A stretch of DNA of 64,000 nucleotides, from assembly GCF_010095445.2 (NCBI RefSeq), contig NZ_WFGV02000018.1, positions 1-64,000 on the forward strand, given 5' to 3'. The DNA comes from Pseudomonas sp. TNT3 (lineage in GTDB: Bacteria > Pseudomonadota > Gammaproteobacteria > Pseudomonadales > Pseudomonadaceae). The notes under the pieces are model-generated. The model had not been told where the DNA came from and ran no database searches. It saw only the letters and a program-made list of their open reading frames with translations. Below, one piece after another: positions 1 to 10,281 of the stretch (within the stretch, counting starts at the first letter, position 1; each line of letters begins with the position of its first letter). Position numbers and translations under genes: made by a program.

Positions 1-78
1 TTCACAAAACACCGAAAGCTGTCACATACCCAATTTGCTGAAGCGCGGCCACTTGGCCACGACTCGGTACCCGAATTT
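1..78 (+). other. 23S-5S rRNA intergenic spacer (3' part)
   Basis: Lies directly upstream of the 5S gene, with a short GGCCACTTGGCC hairpin at about 48-59. It resembles the 23S-5S spacers of Pseudomonas rRNA operons, so the 23S gene should lie just left of the window. No protein signal seen. Confidence 0.65.
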
Positions 79-193
79 CTTGACGACCATAGAGCGTTGG
101 AACCACCTGATCCCATCCCGAACTCAGTAGTGAAACGATGCATCGCCGATGGTAGTGTGGGGTTTCCCCATGTGAGAGTAGGTCATCGTCAAG
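79..193 (+). rRNA. rrf: 5S ribosomal RNA
   Basis: About 115 nt matching the gammaproteobacterial 5S pattern: it begins CTTGACGACCATAGAGCG, contains the conserved GGAACCACCTGATCCC and CCGAACTCAG loops, and ends GTAGGTCATCGTCAAG. Its 5' and 3' ends pair (CTTGACGA with TCGTCAAG). It is the last gene of an rRNA operon and is followed at once by a terminator. Ends are estimated from the terminal stem and may be off by one or two bases. Confidence 0.97.
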
Positions 194-205
194 ATTAAAT
201 TCCGA

Positions 206-236
206 AACCCCTGTTTGCTAACGCGAACAGGGGTTT
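206..236 (+). terminator. rRNA operon terminator
   Basis: Stem AACCCCTGTT / AACAGGGGTT around a short loop, followed by TTGTTTTG, 12 bases after the 5S gene. Typical Rho-independent terminator. Confidence 0.85.
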
Positions 237-351
237 TGTTTTGTCCGCAGGAAAGTGGCCGCAGCATCACCTTATAGCCTTCAAGCTGTCACCGCCTGCC
301 GACAATGCTAAGGTCTGCCCCTAGCATTTGTATTTTTCCAAGGAAGCCTTT

Positions 352-3300
352 ATGCCGGACGCGACGTCCCTCAATGCTGGTTTTATGGTGGTTCATGGGA
401 ACCGCCTCGACGAGTTGCGCAGCTTGGTTGTGAGCTGGATGCGACGTTACCCGTTGGCTCCCTTGGAAAACGAAATAGCCCTGGTACAAAGCAACGGCAT
501 CGCCCAATGGCTGAAGCTGGCGTTGGCTGAAGACCCTGAAGAAGATGATATGGGTGGCTGCGGAATCGCCGCTGCGATTGACGTGCAGCTCCCCGGCAGC
601 TTTATGTGGCAGCTCTATCGCATAGTTCTTGGGCGCGATGAAATTCCCGCCAAGTCCTTGCTTGATAAAGCCCCACTGACCTGGCGGTTGATGCGCCTGC
701 TTCCACAGGTGATCAATCAGCCACATTTTGAGCCCCTTCAACGCTTCCTGACCCATGACACCGACTTGCGAAAACGCTATCAACTGGCTGAGCGTCTGGC
801 GGACCTGTTCGACCAATACCAGGTCTACCGGGCCGATTGGCTTGAAGATTGGGCAGAGGGCCGTCATCAGCTGCGAAATGTCAGAGGCGAAGCAACGCCG
901 CTGGCCCCTGCCAACTGTTGGCAAGCGGAGTTGTGGCGTGCACTGTTGCTCGATGTGGGTGAGCAAGGCATGGCGCAGAGCCGGGCAGGCGTCCACCAAC
1001 GGTTCATTGAGCGCATCAACAGCCTCGAAGCAGCGCCCCCCGCCGGATTGCCTTCACGGGTGATCGTTTTCGGGATTTCCTCGCTTCCGGCCCAAGCCCT
1101 GGAAGCACTCGCCGGACTGGCCCGTTTCAGCCAGGTTCTGCTGTGTGTCCATAACCCATGTCGTCACCATTGGGCTGACATCGTCGCCGATAAAGACCTC
1201 TTGCGGCACCAATACAAGCGTCAGGCTCGTAAGAGTGGCATGCCGGTTGTGCTCGATCCGCAGACACTCCATCAACACGCTCATCCGCTGCTGGCTGCAT
1301 GGGGCAAGCAGGGGCGTGACTACATCAACCTCCTCGACAGCTACGACGATCCCAGCAGTTATCGATCTGCTTTCCGAGAGGGCCGGATTGACCTGTTCAG
1401 TGACATTCACCCCCTGAACATGCTCAATCAGTTGCAGGACGATATTCTCGAATTACGTCCTCTGAACGAAACACGCGAGCGTTGGCCATCTGTCGATCTT
1501 GATGATGACAAGTCGATCCGTTTTCACATTGCTCATAGCGCCCAGCGTGAAGTGGAAATCCTCCACGACCAATTGCTCGCACGCTTCAGTGCTGATCCCG
1601 ATTTGAGACCGCGGGACGTCATCGTGATGGTGCCGGACATCGACAGCTACGCGCCGCATATCCGCGCCGTATTTGCTCAACTTGAACATAAAGACCAGCG
1701 CTTCATCCCGTTCACGCTCGCAGACCAGGGGCAACGCGGCCGTGATCCGCTGCTGATCGCTGTCGAGCATCTGCTCAAACTCCCCGACAGCCGTTTCCCC
1801 GTCAGCGAAATTCTTGATCTGCTCGACGTTCCCGCGCTGCGTGCGAGATTCGGCGTTGAAGAGCGCGACTTGCCGACCCTGCATCGCTGGATCGAAGGCG
1901 CCGGAATCCGCTGGGGCATGAATGCCGAACAGAGAGCAGGCCTCGGTCTGCCCACGGAACTGGAACAGAACAGCTGGCGTTTCGGCCTGCGACGGATGTT
2001 GCTCGGTTATGCCGTGGGAAGCGCCAGTGCCTATGAAACCATCGAGCCCTATGACGAAATCGGCGGTCTGGACGCCGCGCTCATTGGCCCGCTGGTCGCA
2101 CTGCTGGATGCGCTTGAAATCGCTCATCATGAACTCACCCAACCCGTCGCACCTCAGCAATGGGCTGTTCGTTTGCAAGCGCTGCTGCAACTGTTTTTCC
2201 AGGCCAGTAACGAGCATGACGACTACCTGCTGGGCCAGCTTGAAGAGTTGCGTGAAACTTGGCTGGAGACGTGTGAGTCCGTCGGCCTGCATGACGAGTT
2301 GCCGCTGACCGTCGTTCGCGAAGCCTGGCTGGCCGGTCTTGATCAAGGCCGTTTATCCCAGCGATTTTTGGCGGGCGCGGTCAACTTCTGCACGCTGATG
2401 CCCATGCGTGCGATCCCGTTCAAACTGGTCTGTCTGCTTGGAATGAATGACGGGGATTACCCGCGCGCCCAACCGCCCCTGGACTTCGACCTCATGGGCA
2501 GTGATTACCGCCCTGGCGATCGGTCCCGGCGCGAAGATGATCGCTATCTTCTTCTAGAGGCGCTGCTGTCGGCGCGTGATCAGCTCTATATCAGCTGGGT
2601 CGGCCGCAGCATTCGCGATAACAGCGAACGTCCGGCTTCGGTGCTGATTGGCCAACTCCGTGATCATCTTGCCAGTGGGTGGCGACTGAAAGATGACCGG
2701 GAAAACCTGCTCGAAGCGTTGACTCAGGAACACCCACTGCAACCCTTCAGCGCCCGTTACTTCCTGGAAGGCGATGAGCTATACAGCTACGCCAACGAAT
2801 GGCAGGCGCTCCATCAAGCCCGTGAACAAGTCTCCGATGTCGAAGTGCTTGAAGCCTACACATTGGACGAACCGCTTAGCCTTGGCCAGCTGCAGGATTT
2901 CCTGCGAAACCCCGTGCGACATTTCTTCAGCCAGCGCCTGAAAGTCTTCTTCGAAGCCGCCGAAGTACCCCTGGCTGATGAAGAGCCGTTCGTGCTCGAC
3001 GCTTTGCAGCGCTACAGCCTGAGCAGCAGTTTGCTCGATGCCGCGCTCAGCCAGCCCGATCAGTCTGATCAGACACTGGTGGCGCACGCTATTCGCCTGC
3101 AAAACAGTGGGCTGCTGCCGATGGCGGGCTTTGGTGAATACTTGCAACGAGAGCTGATCGAACCCCTGCCGGATCTGCTGCTGCGCTATCAGCAACTTCT
3201 GACGTTGTGGCCAACCCCGCTCACCAGTGCGCTGCCGGTCAATCTGGAGTTGCAAGGTATGCGACTGGAAGGTTGGCTCAGCGGTCTTCATCAGCGCGCA

Positions 3301-3807
3301 GACGGTGGGCTGCTTTCAGTCACCACAATTCCCAACAGCATCGGCGCGATCAAGTCGCGCAAATGGCATCGCCTCATACGGCCTTGGGTAAATCATCTGG
3401 TCGCTTGCGCCAGTGGCCTGCCGATGACCACCGCTCTGGTGGCCAGTGATGACAGCCTGCTGCTCGCCCCTCTGGAGGAGACGCAAGCAGTGCGATTGCT
3501 CGAAGACCTGCTGCTCGCCTGGAAAAACGGTACGCGCCAACCTCTGCCGATTGCGGTGAAAACAGCCTTCGCCTGGCTCGGGCAAACCGATCCCGTCAAA
3601 GCGGATGCTGCCGCTCGCAAAGCCTATGAAGGTGATGGCCTGACGACTGATGGCGAACGTCGTGAGAGCCCGGCGTTGGCTCGTCAGTTTGCCGACTACG
3701 ACGCCCTGATCGGCGACGAGTCATTCCCCGGATGGTGCGAAGCGTTATACCGGCCACTGCTGCAAGCTCCATGGCGATCATTGACCAGCGAAGAGGCTCG
3801 TTCATGA
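352..3807 (+). CDS. recC: RecBCD enzyme subunit RecC
   Basis: RecC of the RecBCD (exonuclease V) complex, which processes double-strand breaks and recognises Chi. 1151 aa, close to E. coli RecC (1122 aa). RecC proteins keep a helicase- and nuclease-like fold without the catalytic motifs; the N-terminal VVHGNRLDELRSLV and the IALVQSNGIAQWLKL segment are typical of the family. I chose the ATG at 352, preceded by AAGGAAG, over an in-frame TTG at 328 that has no ribosome site. The stop overlaps the recB start (ATGA), so expression is translationally coupled. In this genus the operon order is recC-recB-recD with no ptrA between, as seen here. Confidence 0.96.
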   Translation: MPDATSLNAGFMVVHGNRLDELRSLVVSWMRRYPLAPLENEIALVQSNGIAQWLKLALAEDPEEDDMGGCGIAAAIDVQLPGSFMWQLYRIVLGRDEIPAKSLLDKAPLTWRLMRLLPQVINQPHFEPLQRFLTHDTDLRKRYQLAERLADLFDQYQVYRADWLEDWAEGRHQLRNVRGEATPLAPANCWQAELWRALLLDVGEQGMAQSRAGVHQRFIERINSLEAAPPAGLPSRVIVFGISSLPAQALEALAGLARFSQVLLCVHNPCRHHWADIVADKDLLRHQYKRQARKSGMPVVLDPQTLHQHAHPLLAAWGKQGRDYINLLDSYDDPSSYRSAFREGRIDLFSDIHPLNMLNQLQDDILELRPLNETRERWPSVDLDDDKSIRFHIAHSAQREVEILHDQLLARFSADPDLRPRDVIVMVPDIDSYAPHIRAVFAQLEHKDQRFIPFTLADQGQRGRDPLLIAVEHLLKLPDSRFPVSEILDLLDVPALRARFGVEERDLPTLHRWIEGAGIRWGMNAEQRAGLGLPTELEQNSWRFGLRRMLLGYAVGSASAYETIEPYDEIGGLDAALIGPLVALLDALEIAHHELTQPVAPQQWAVRLQALLQLFFQASNEHDDYLLGQLEELRETWLETCESVGLHDELPLTVVREAWLAGLDQGRLSQRFLAGAVNFCTLMPMRAIPFKLVCLLGMNDGDYPRAQPPLDFDLMGSDYRPGDRSRREDDRYLLLEALLSARDQLYISWVGRSIRDNSERPASVLIGQLRDHLASGWRLKDDRENLLEALTQEHPLQPFSARYFLEGDELYSYANEWQALHQAREQVSDVEVLEAYTLDEPLSLGQLQDFLRNPVRHFFSQRLKVFFEAAEVPLADEEPFVLDALQRYSLSSSLLDAALSQPDQSDQTLVAHAIRLQNSGLLPMAGFGEYLQRELIEPLPDLLLRYQQLLTLWPTPLTSALPVNLELQGMRLEGWLSGLHQRADGGLLSVTTIPNSIGAIKSRKWHRLIRPWVNHLVACASGLPMTTALVASDDSLLLAPLEETQAVRLLEDLLLAWKNGTRQPLPIAVKTAFAWLGQTDPVKADAAARKAYEGDGLTTDGERRESPALARQFADYDALIGDESFPGWCEALYRPLLQAPWRSLTSEEARS

Positions 3808-6800
3808 GCACAAAACCACCCCTCGCCCTGGCGTTCCCGTTGCGCGGCAGTCAACTGATCGAGGCCAGCGCCGGGACCGGAAAGACCTTCACTATTTCTG
3901 CCCTTTACCTGCGCCTGGTCCTTGGTCACGGTGGCGAAGCCAGCGGTTTCGGCCGCGAATTGCTGCCGCCGCAAATACTCGTGGTGACCTTCACCGACGC
4001 AGCCACCAAGGAGCTGCGCGAACGTATCCGTACGCGTCTGGCGGAAGCGGCAAGGTTTTTCCGTGACGAAATAACCGCTCCCGATACGCTCATTGCCGAG
4101 CTTCGCGATGAGTACTCGGAACAGCAGTGGGCTGGTTGTGCAAATCGTCTGGACATCGCCGCACAATGGATGGACGAAGCGGCCGTCTCGACCATCCACA
4201 GTTGGTGCCAGCGGATGTTGCGCGAGCATGCCTTCGACAGTGGCAGCCTGTTTACCCAGACCCTGGAAACGGATCACAGCGATTTGCTCGGCGAAGTCCT
4301 GCGCGATTACTGGCGGCTGTTTTGCTATCCGATGCAGGGCGATGCATTGAGTTGGGTGCGCGGCAATTGGGGAGGGCCGGCCGCGCTTCTGCCTCGCTTA
4401 AGAGGTCTGTTTGCCAGCGAGCGTGAAAGCGCTGAAGGCAAGGAACCTGCCGAGCTGATCATCGAGTGTTTGCAGGAACGTCGCGCTGCCTTGCTCGAGC
4501 TCAAGATGCCATGGCAACAATGGGCGGACGAGTTGCTCGCGATCTGTCACCAAGGCGTTGCAAGCAAGAGCGTCGATGGGCGCAAGATGCAGGCTCGTTA
4601 CTTCGAGCCCTGGTTTGAAAAAATCAAAACGTGGGCCGAGGACGAACTGGCTGAACAGCTGGACATTGGCACCGGCTTCACGCGGCTGACGCCCGACGGC
4701 ATGGCCGAAGCGTGGAAGGGCGAAGCCCCCCGTCATCCGGGGCTGGACGCCATGCCTGGCTTGAAGGCCAGCCTCGATGGATTGCCGACACCTGACGCAG
4801 CTGTGCTGCAACACGCCGCCCATTGGGTCGGTGCACGGTTCGAGGAAGAAAAGCGTCGCCGGGCAGAAATGGGTTTCGACGACATGCTGCTGCGTCTGGA
4901 TGCAGCCTTGCAAGCTGAAGGCGGCGAGCGTCTTGCCACGTTGATCCGCGAACAGTTTCCGGTGGCCTTGATCGACGAGTTTCAAGATACCGATCCGGTG
5001 CAGTATCGAATATTCGAAACCATTTATCGCATCGAAGACAACAACCCTGAGTGCGGCCTGTTCCTGATCGGTGACCCGAAGCAGGCGATTTATGCTTTCC
5101 GCGGCGCCGACATCCACACCTATCTGCGCGCCCGCCAGGCCACGACTGGCCGGCTGCATACCCTGGGTACCAACTTCCGCTCCAGCCATGGCATGGTCGG
5201 CGCGGTGAATCACGTGTTCGAGCGTGCGGAGTCGCGCGTGACCGGGCGCGGCGCGTTCCTGTTCCGTGAAAAAGATGGCACGAATCCGGTGCCCTTCCTG
5301 CCGGTGGAATCCCAGGGACGTAAAGAGACCCTGTTCGTCGATGGCGAAGGCGTTCCCGCTTTGAACATTTGGCACCTTCCTGCCGAACAACCACTGTCCG
5401 GTGCGGTTTACCGGCAGCATCTGGCCTCGGCTTGCGCGAGTCAGATCACCGCGTTGCTCAACGGCGGGCAACAAGGACAGGCGGGATTTGTCCAGGAAGG
5501 TAAAGACTTCAGAGGTCTGCTGCCCGCCGACATCGCAATCCTGGTGCGCGACGGCAAAGAAGCCCAGGCCGTGCGTGCTGAACTCTCGGTGCGTGGCGTG
5601 CGCAGCGTTTACCTGTCGGACAAGGACTCGGTGTTCGCCGCCCAGGAAGCGCACGACGTGTTGGCCTGGCTGAAGGCCTGTGCCGAACCGGATGTCGAGC
5701 GCCCACTGCGTGCCGCACTGGCCTGCATCACCCTGAACTTGTCCCTGGCAGAACTCGAGCGATTGAATCAGGACGAGTTGGCCTGGGAAGCGCGGGTCAT
5801 GCAGTTCCGCGGTTATCGCGAGCTGTGGCGCAAGCAAGGCGTGCTGCCGATGCTGCGTCGATTGCTGCACGATTTCAAATTGCCTCAGGCATTGATCGTC
5901 CGCAGCGACGGCGAGCGGGTGTTGACCAATCTGCTGCACCTGTCGGAACTGTTGCAACAAGCCGCCGCCGAGCTCGATGGCGAGCAGGCGCTGATCCGTC
6001 ATTTATCCGAGCATCTGGCATTGTCCGGCCAAGCGGGAGAGGAACAGATCCTGCGCCTGGAGAGCGATGAACAGTTGGTCAAGGTCGTGACCATCCACAA
6101 GTCCAAGGGCCTTGAATATCCCCTGGTGTTCCTCCCGTTCATTTGCTCGGCCAAACCGGTGGACGGCAGTCGTCTGCCGTTGCACTACCACGACGCCAAC
6201 GGCAAGGCACAGGTGACGTTGAAGCCAACCGCCGAATTGATTGCGCTGGCGGATGATGAGCGTCTGGCCGAAGACTTGCGGTTGCTCTACGTGGCGCTCA
6301 CCAGGGCGCAACATGCCTGCTGGCTTGGCGTGACCGATCTCAAACGCGGCAATAACAACAGCTCGGTGCTGCACTTGTCGGCACTGGGCTATCTGCTGGG
6401 TGGCGGTGCTGTACTGGCCGAATCCGCCGGCTTGAAACGCTGGCTGGAAGACCTTCAGCAAGATTGCCCGGCACTCCGCTATGCAGAGATGCCCGAGGCC
6501 ACTGCCGAGCATTATCATCCGCCGCGCAACGATGCACGCTTGCTCGCTCCGCTGATTCCCAAGCGCAAGGCCAGTGAAAACTGGTGGATTGCCTCTTACA
6601 GTGCTTTGCGCATTGGCGACAGCCTGAGCATCGGCAGCGACGAAGCGCCCGAAAACCCGCAAGCGCAAAAACTCTTCGACGACGAACGCCTGGATCCGAA
6701 CGCACCACGAGAAGTGGCGGCCGGTGGCGCGGACATCCATCGATTCCCCCGTGGTCCAGGCCCCGGCACCTTTCTCCATGGTTTGCTGGAATGGGCCGGT

Positions 6801-7493
6801 GATGAAGGTTTTTCTGTCAGCCCGCAAGCGGTCGAGGATGCGATTGGGCGTCGCTGCAATCGACGAGGCTGGGAAGGCTGGATCATCACGCTGAGCGACT
6901 GGCTGCAACACCTGCTCAAATCGCCGCTGCACCTTGGCGCCGGGCAATCGCCGGTGGTGTTCGAGCAGTTGACGCAGTATCGCGTCGAGATGGAGTTCTG
7001 GTTCGCCAGCCATAAAGTCGACGTGCTTAAACTCGATGAGCTGGTGCGCCAATACACCCACAACGGTGTGGCGCGGGTGGCGGCTGAACCGGTGATGCTT
7101 AACGGGATGTTCAAAGGCTTCATCGACCTGACGTTCGAACACGAGGGTCGCTATTACGTCGCCGATTACAAGTCCAACTGGCTCGGTGTCGATGACACGG
7201 CCTACACCGATCAGGCCATGGAGCAATCGATTCTCGACAACCGATATGACCTGCAGTACGTGCTGTATTTGCTGGCCCTGCATCGCCAACTCAAGGCGCG
7301 GCTTGCCGATTACGATTACGACCGGCATGTCGGTGGTGCGTTGTACCTGTTCCTGCGCGGCACGCGTGCGTCCAGCCAAGGTGTATTTTTCGCACGACCG
7401 CCCCGTGAGCTGATTGAACGACTGGATCGTCTGTTCCAGGGCAAACCAGAGCCCAAGGCCGAGCCCGCTTGGGAACAGGGAGTATTGCTATGA
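3804..7493 (+). CDS. recB: RecBCD enzyme subunit RecB (helicase-nuclease)
   Basis: 3'-5' SF1 helicase and the sole nuclease of RecBCD; 1229 aa. Visible motifs: Walker A AGTGKT at residues 23-28, the Walker B region LIDEFQDTDP, GDPKQAIYAFRGADI (motif III), the VTIHKSKGLEYP and LLYVALTRAQ helicase motifs in the C-terminal half, and the nuclease motif VADYKSNWLG near residue 1120, with the Asp and Lys that bind metal and act in catalysis. The start at 3804 overlaps the recC stop; the longer upstream reading in this frame lies inside recC and is not used. The stop overlaps the recD start by 4 bases. Confidence 0.97.
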   Translation: MSTKPPLALAFPLRGSQLIEASAGTGKTFTISALYLRLVLGHGGEASGFGRELLPPQILVVTFTDAATKELRERIRTRLAEAARFFRDEITAPDTLIAELRDEYSEQQWAGCANRLDIAAQWMDEAAVSTIHSWCQRMLREHAFDSGSLFTQTLETDHSDLLGEVLRDYWRLFCYPMQGDALSWVRGNWGGPAALLPRLRGLFASERESAEGKEPAELIIECLQERRAALLELKMPWQQWADELLAICHQGVASKSVDGRKMQARYFEPWFEKIKTWAEDELAEQLDIGTGFTRLTPDGMAEAWKGEAPRHPGLDAMPGLKASLDGLPTPDAAVLQHAAHWVGARFEEEKRRRAEMGFDDMLLRLDAALQAEGGERLATLIREQFPVALIDEFQDTDPVQYRIFETIYRIEDNNPECGLFLIGDPKQAIYAFRGADIHTYLRARQATTGRLHTLGTNFRSSHGMVGAVNHVFERAESRVTGRGAFLFREKDGTNPVPFLPVESQGRKETLFVDGEGVPALNIWHLPAEQPLSGAVYRQHLASACASQITALLNGGQQGQAGFVQEGKDFRGLLPADIAILVRDGKEAQAVRAELSVRGVRSVYLSDKDSVFAAQEAHDVLAWLKACAEPDVERPLRAALACITLNLSLAELERLNQDELAWEARVMQFRGYRELWRKQGVLPMLRRLLHDFKLPQALIVRSDGERVLTNLLHLSELLQQAAAELDGEQALIRHLSEHLALSGQAGEEQILRLESDEQLVKVVTIHKSKGLEYPLVFLPFICSAKPVDGSRLPLHYHDANGKAQVTLKPTAELIALADDERLAEDLRLLYVALTRAQHACWLGVTDLKRGNNNSSVLHLSALGYLLGGGAVLAESAGLKRWLEDLQQDCPALRYAEMPEATAEHYHPPRNDARLLAPLIPKRKASENWWIASYSALRIGDSLSIGSDEAPENPQAQKLFDDERLDPNAPREVAAGGADIHRFPRGPGPGTFLHGLLEWAGDEGFSVSPQAVEDAIGRRCNRRGWEGWIITLSDWLQHLLKSPLHLGAGQSPVVFEQLTQYRVEMEFWFASHKVDVLKLDELVRQYTHNGVARVAAEPVMLNGMFKGFIDLTFEHEGRYYVADYKSNWLGVDDTAYTDQAMEQSILDNRYDLQYVLYLLALHRQLKARLADYDYDRHVGGALYLFLRGTRASSQGVFFARPPRELIERLDRLFQGKPEPKAEPAWEQGVLL

Positions 7494-9604
7494 GCCGCAC
7501 CTTCGCCGATCTGCTGCCCACCTCACTGGCAGCAGACAGTCTCGCGGAACTTGATCCGCTCCGTCGGGCCGATGACTTGCTCCTGTTGCTCACGCGCTGG
7601 GTCGAACGCGGCTGGTTACGCGCGCTCGACAAAGCGTTTGTGGCCTTTCTGCATGAACTGGCGCCCGATGACGATCCCTTGGTGCTACTGGCTGCCGCGT
7701 TGACCAGCCACCAGTTGGGCCATGGTCATGTGTGCCTTGATTTGTTCGAAACCTTGAAAGAGCCGGATTTTGCCCTGTCGCTGCCGCCGGAAGGTGATCT
7801 GCAAGGCGGTGCGATGGTCTTGCCCTCGCAGTTGCTCGAGGCGCTGGACGGTGCGCATTGGTGCAAGGTGCTGGCTGCCAGTCAGCTGGTCGCACTGGCG
7901 GCCGATGGTAGTAAAACGGCGCAGCAAAGACCTCTGGTGCTGTCGGGCAAACGCTTGTACCTGCGCCGTTACTGGGCTTATGAAAGACGCATCGACCAGT
8001 CGTTGCGCCAGCGTCTGGCCGAGCACGAAACAACGCCGAGTGATTTGTCCGAGCGTCTCACGGGGCTGTTCGGTCCCGCCAAACCGGATGACGTCATTGA
8101 CTGGCAGAAGCTCGCCTGTGCGCTGGCCACTCGCAGCGCGTTCAGCATCGTCACCGGCGGTCCCGGAACAGGCAAGACCACCACGGTCGTGCGGTTGTTG
8201 GCATTGTTGCAGGCGCCCGCGGTCGAGGCGGGAAAACCGCTGCGCATCCGTCTCGCCGCACCCACGGGCAAAGCCGCTGCACGGTTGACCGAGTCCATCA
8301 GCCAGCAAGTTCGAACACTCAAAGTTAGCGAAGCCGTCAGGGAGAAAATCCCCTCGGACGTCACCACCGTGCACCGACTGCTCGGTAGCCGTCCCGGTAC
8401 CCGGCACTTCCGTCACCACGCTGGCAACCGCTTGCCTTTGGATGTGCTGGTGGTGGATGAAGCGTCGATGATCGACCTGGAAATGATGGCCAATCTGCTC
8501 GATGCGATGCCAGCCCACGCACGCCTGGTGCTGCTCGGCGACAAGGATCAACTGGCGTCGGTAGAGGCCGGCGCCGTGCTCGGCGATTTGTGCCGCGATG
8601 CAGAGGCCGGCTGGTACAGCCCACAGACTCGCCAGTGGCTGGAAGCGGTCAGTGGTGAAAGCCTGGCGGGCAGCGGTTTGCACGAAGACGCCCACGGCAC
8701 TCATCCGCTGGCCCAGCAGGTGGTGATGCTGCGCCACTCCCGACGGTTCGGCGAGGGCAGCGGCATCGGTCAATTGGCGCGCTGGGTCAATCAGCAACAG
8801 CCTGATGAGGCGCGCAAGCTGTTGACCGCGCGTAGCCATGACGACGTGTTCTCGCTGTCGCTCAAGGGCGAGCAGGACCGTGCACTGGAACGCCTGCTAC
8901 TCGAAGGTCATGGCGATGGTCCATTAGGTTATCGGCATTACCTGAGTCTTCTGCGCACCCAGCGCCCGGCACTTGGCCGGCCACTTGATGATTCGTGCTG
9001 GACCGAATGGGCTCGCCAGGTCCTGGAAGCCTTCGACGCATTTCAGTTGCTGTGTGCTGTGCGTAAAGGTCCTTGGGGCGTGGAGGGTTTGAATCAGCGA
9101 GTGACGTCAGCGCTGCTCAAGGCTCGACTGATCGACAGTGATCACCAATGGTACGAAGGCCGCCCCGTGCTGATGACGCGCAACGACTACGGTTTAGGGT
9201 TGATGAACGGCGACATCGGCATCGCCCTCAAGCTGCCGGAACGTGACGGACCCGAGGCGGGAGCACTGGTGCTGCGCGTGGCGTTCCCGCGAAATGACGG
9301 TCAGGGCGGTGTGCGATTCGTACTGCCGAGCCGGCTCAATGATGTCGAAACCGTGTACGCCATGACCGTGCACAAATCCCAGGGCTCGGAGTTTGCTCAC
9401 ACCGCGTTGATCTTGCCGGACGCCCTCAATCCCGTGCTCACCAAAGAGCTCATCTACACCGGGATCACCCGAGCCAAAAACTGGTTCACGTTGATCGAGC
9501 CCCGTACAGGCGTGTTCGAAGAAGCGGTTCGGCGCAAGGTCAAGCGCTTGAGCGGTTTGATGCTGGAGCTGGAAGAGAGGCCAACCCAAACGATTGACCC
9601 GTAA
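7490..9604 (+). CDS. recD: RecBCD enzyme subunit RecD (5'-3' helicase)
   Basis: 5'-3' SF1 helicase of RecBCD; 704 aa (E. coli 608 aa). Walker A GGPGTGKTTT lies near residues 222-231, followed by LAAPTGKAAARL (Ia), VVDEASMIDLEMM (Walker B) and LLGDKDQLASVEAGAVLGD (motif III). The C-terminal half has the MTVHKSQGSEFAH and YTGITRAK motifs. The ATG at 7490 overlaps the recB stop (ATGA). It is the last gene of the rec operon; about 100 bp follow before the next transcription unit. No clear terminator was seen. Confidence 0.96.
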   Translation: MSRTFADLLPTSLAADSLAELDPLRRADDLLLLLTRWVERGWLRALDKAFVAFLHELAPDDDPLVLLAAALTSHQLGHGHVCLDLFETLKEPDFALSLPPEGDLQGGAMVLPSQLLEALDGAHWCKVLAASQLVALAADGSKTAQQRPLVLSGKRLYLRRYWAYERRIDQSLRQRLAEHETTPSDLSERLTGLFGPAKPDDVIDWQKLACALATRSAFSIVTGGPGTGKTTTVVRLLALLQAPAVEAGKPLRIRLAAPTGKAAARLTESISQQVRTLKVSEAVREKIPSDVTTVHRLLGSRPGTRHFRHHAGNRLPLDVLVVDEASMIDLEMMANLLDAMPAHARLVLLGDKDQLASVEAGAVLGDLCRDAEAGWYSPQTRQWLEAVSGESLAGSGLHEDAHGTHPLAQQVVMLRHSRRFGEGSGIGQLARWVNQQQPDEARKLLTARSHDDVFSLSLKGEQDRALERLLLEGHGDGPLGYRHYLSLLRTQRPALGRPLDDSCWTEWARQVLEAFDAFQLLCAVRKGPWGVEGLNQRVTSALLKARLIDSDHQWYEGRPVLMTRNDYGLGLMNGDIGIALKLPERDGPEAGALVLRVAFPRNDGQGGVRFVLPSRLNDVETVYAMTVHKSQGSEFAHTALILPDALNPVLTKELIYTGITRAKNWFTLIEPRTGVFEEAVRRKVKRLSGLMLELEERPTQTIDP

Positions 9605-9705
9605 CGGAATCTGTCCGATGTGGCGCAGCGCTTGCCCTCGCTGGCAACAGGGCACTGTGCTATCGTTGCGGCATCATTTCGCTACATCACGAGAATCCCC
9701 GCATC

Positions 9706-10281
9706 ATGAAGCTGGCTGTCTGGACGACAGGACGCGTCGCTGTCTGCAAGCATCTGTTGCTCGCCGGGGTTCTCTGTTTCTTGACCAATCTCGCTTTCGC
9801 ACAGCCGCAAGCACCGGTAAGCATGGCAGACCAACGGGCCAGCGCCGTTACTCAAGTCGTGCTGGGCATCCTCAGCTATGCCCGCTGGCCGGTTGAACCT
9901 GCGCAACTGCGCCTGTGCATCGTAGGCCCCACCGAGTACACCGACGACCTGGTCAAGGGCACCACTCAAGCCACTGGCCGTCCCGTTGCCGTGCGCCGGT
10001 TACTCGCCGCCAATCCGTCCATCGCTACTGAATGCAATGCCGTCTACATCGGCAAACTGACCAGCGACGAACGCAGTCGGCTGTTTGCTTCGCTGGCCGG
10101 GCTTGCGGTGTTGAGCATCAGCGAAGCCGACGATCCATGCACCGTTGGCATTTTGTTCTGTCTGCGGGTCAGCGATGATCAAGTGTCTTTCGAGGTCAAC
10201 CTCGACTCCGTCGCCCGAAGCGGTGTACGCATTCACCCGAGCGTGCTGCAACTGTCGCGCCGCAAATCGGCGGCGCCATGA
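9706..10281 (+). CDS. yfiR: YfiR/DUF4154 periplasmic repressor of YfiN
   Basis: 191 aa with an N-terminal signal sequence (hydrophobic LLLAGVLCFLTNLAFA, cut after AFA). It belongs to the DUF4154/YfiR family: a small periplasmic protein that holds the diguanylate cyclase YfiN (TpbB) inactive. The mature part has four cysteines (LRLC, ATEC, DDPC, LFC), as expected for the two disulfides described in P. aeruginosa YfiR. It starts the yfiRNB operon; its stop overlaps the yfiN start by 4 bases. In P. aeruginosa this module controls c-di-GMP, exopolysaccharide and small-colony variants in response to envelope redox and cell-wall stress. Confidence 0.9.
   Translation: MKLAVWTTGRVAVCKHLLLAGVLCFLTNLAFAQPQAPVSMADQRASAVTQVVLGILSYARWPVEPAQLRLCIVGPTEYTDDLVKGTTQATGRPVAVRRLLAANPSIATECNAVYIGKLTSDERSRLFASLAGLAVLSISEADDPCTVGILFCLRVSDDQVSFEVNLDSVARSGVRIHPSVLQLSRRKSAAP

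Noticed and set aside
289..999. 236-aa open frame on the minus strand within recC
   Set aside because: Lies antisense to a clear recC with no ribosome site or family features; typical of high-GC shadow frames, as are the many others over recB, recD, mmsA and lldP.
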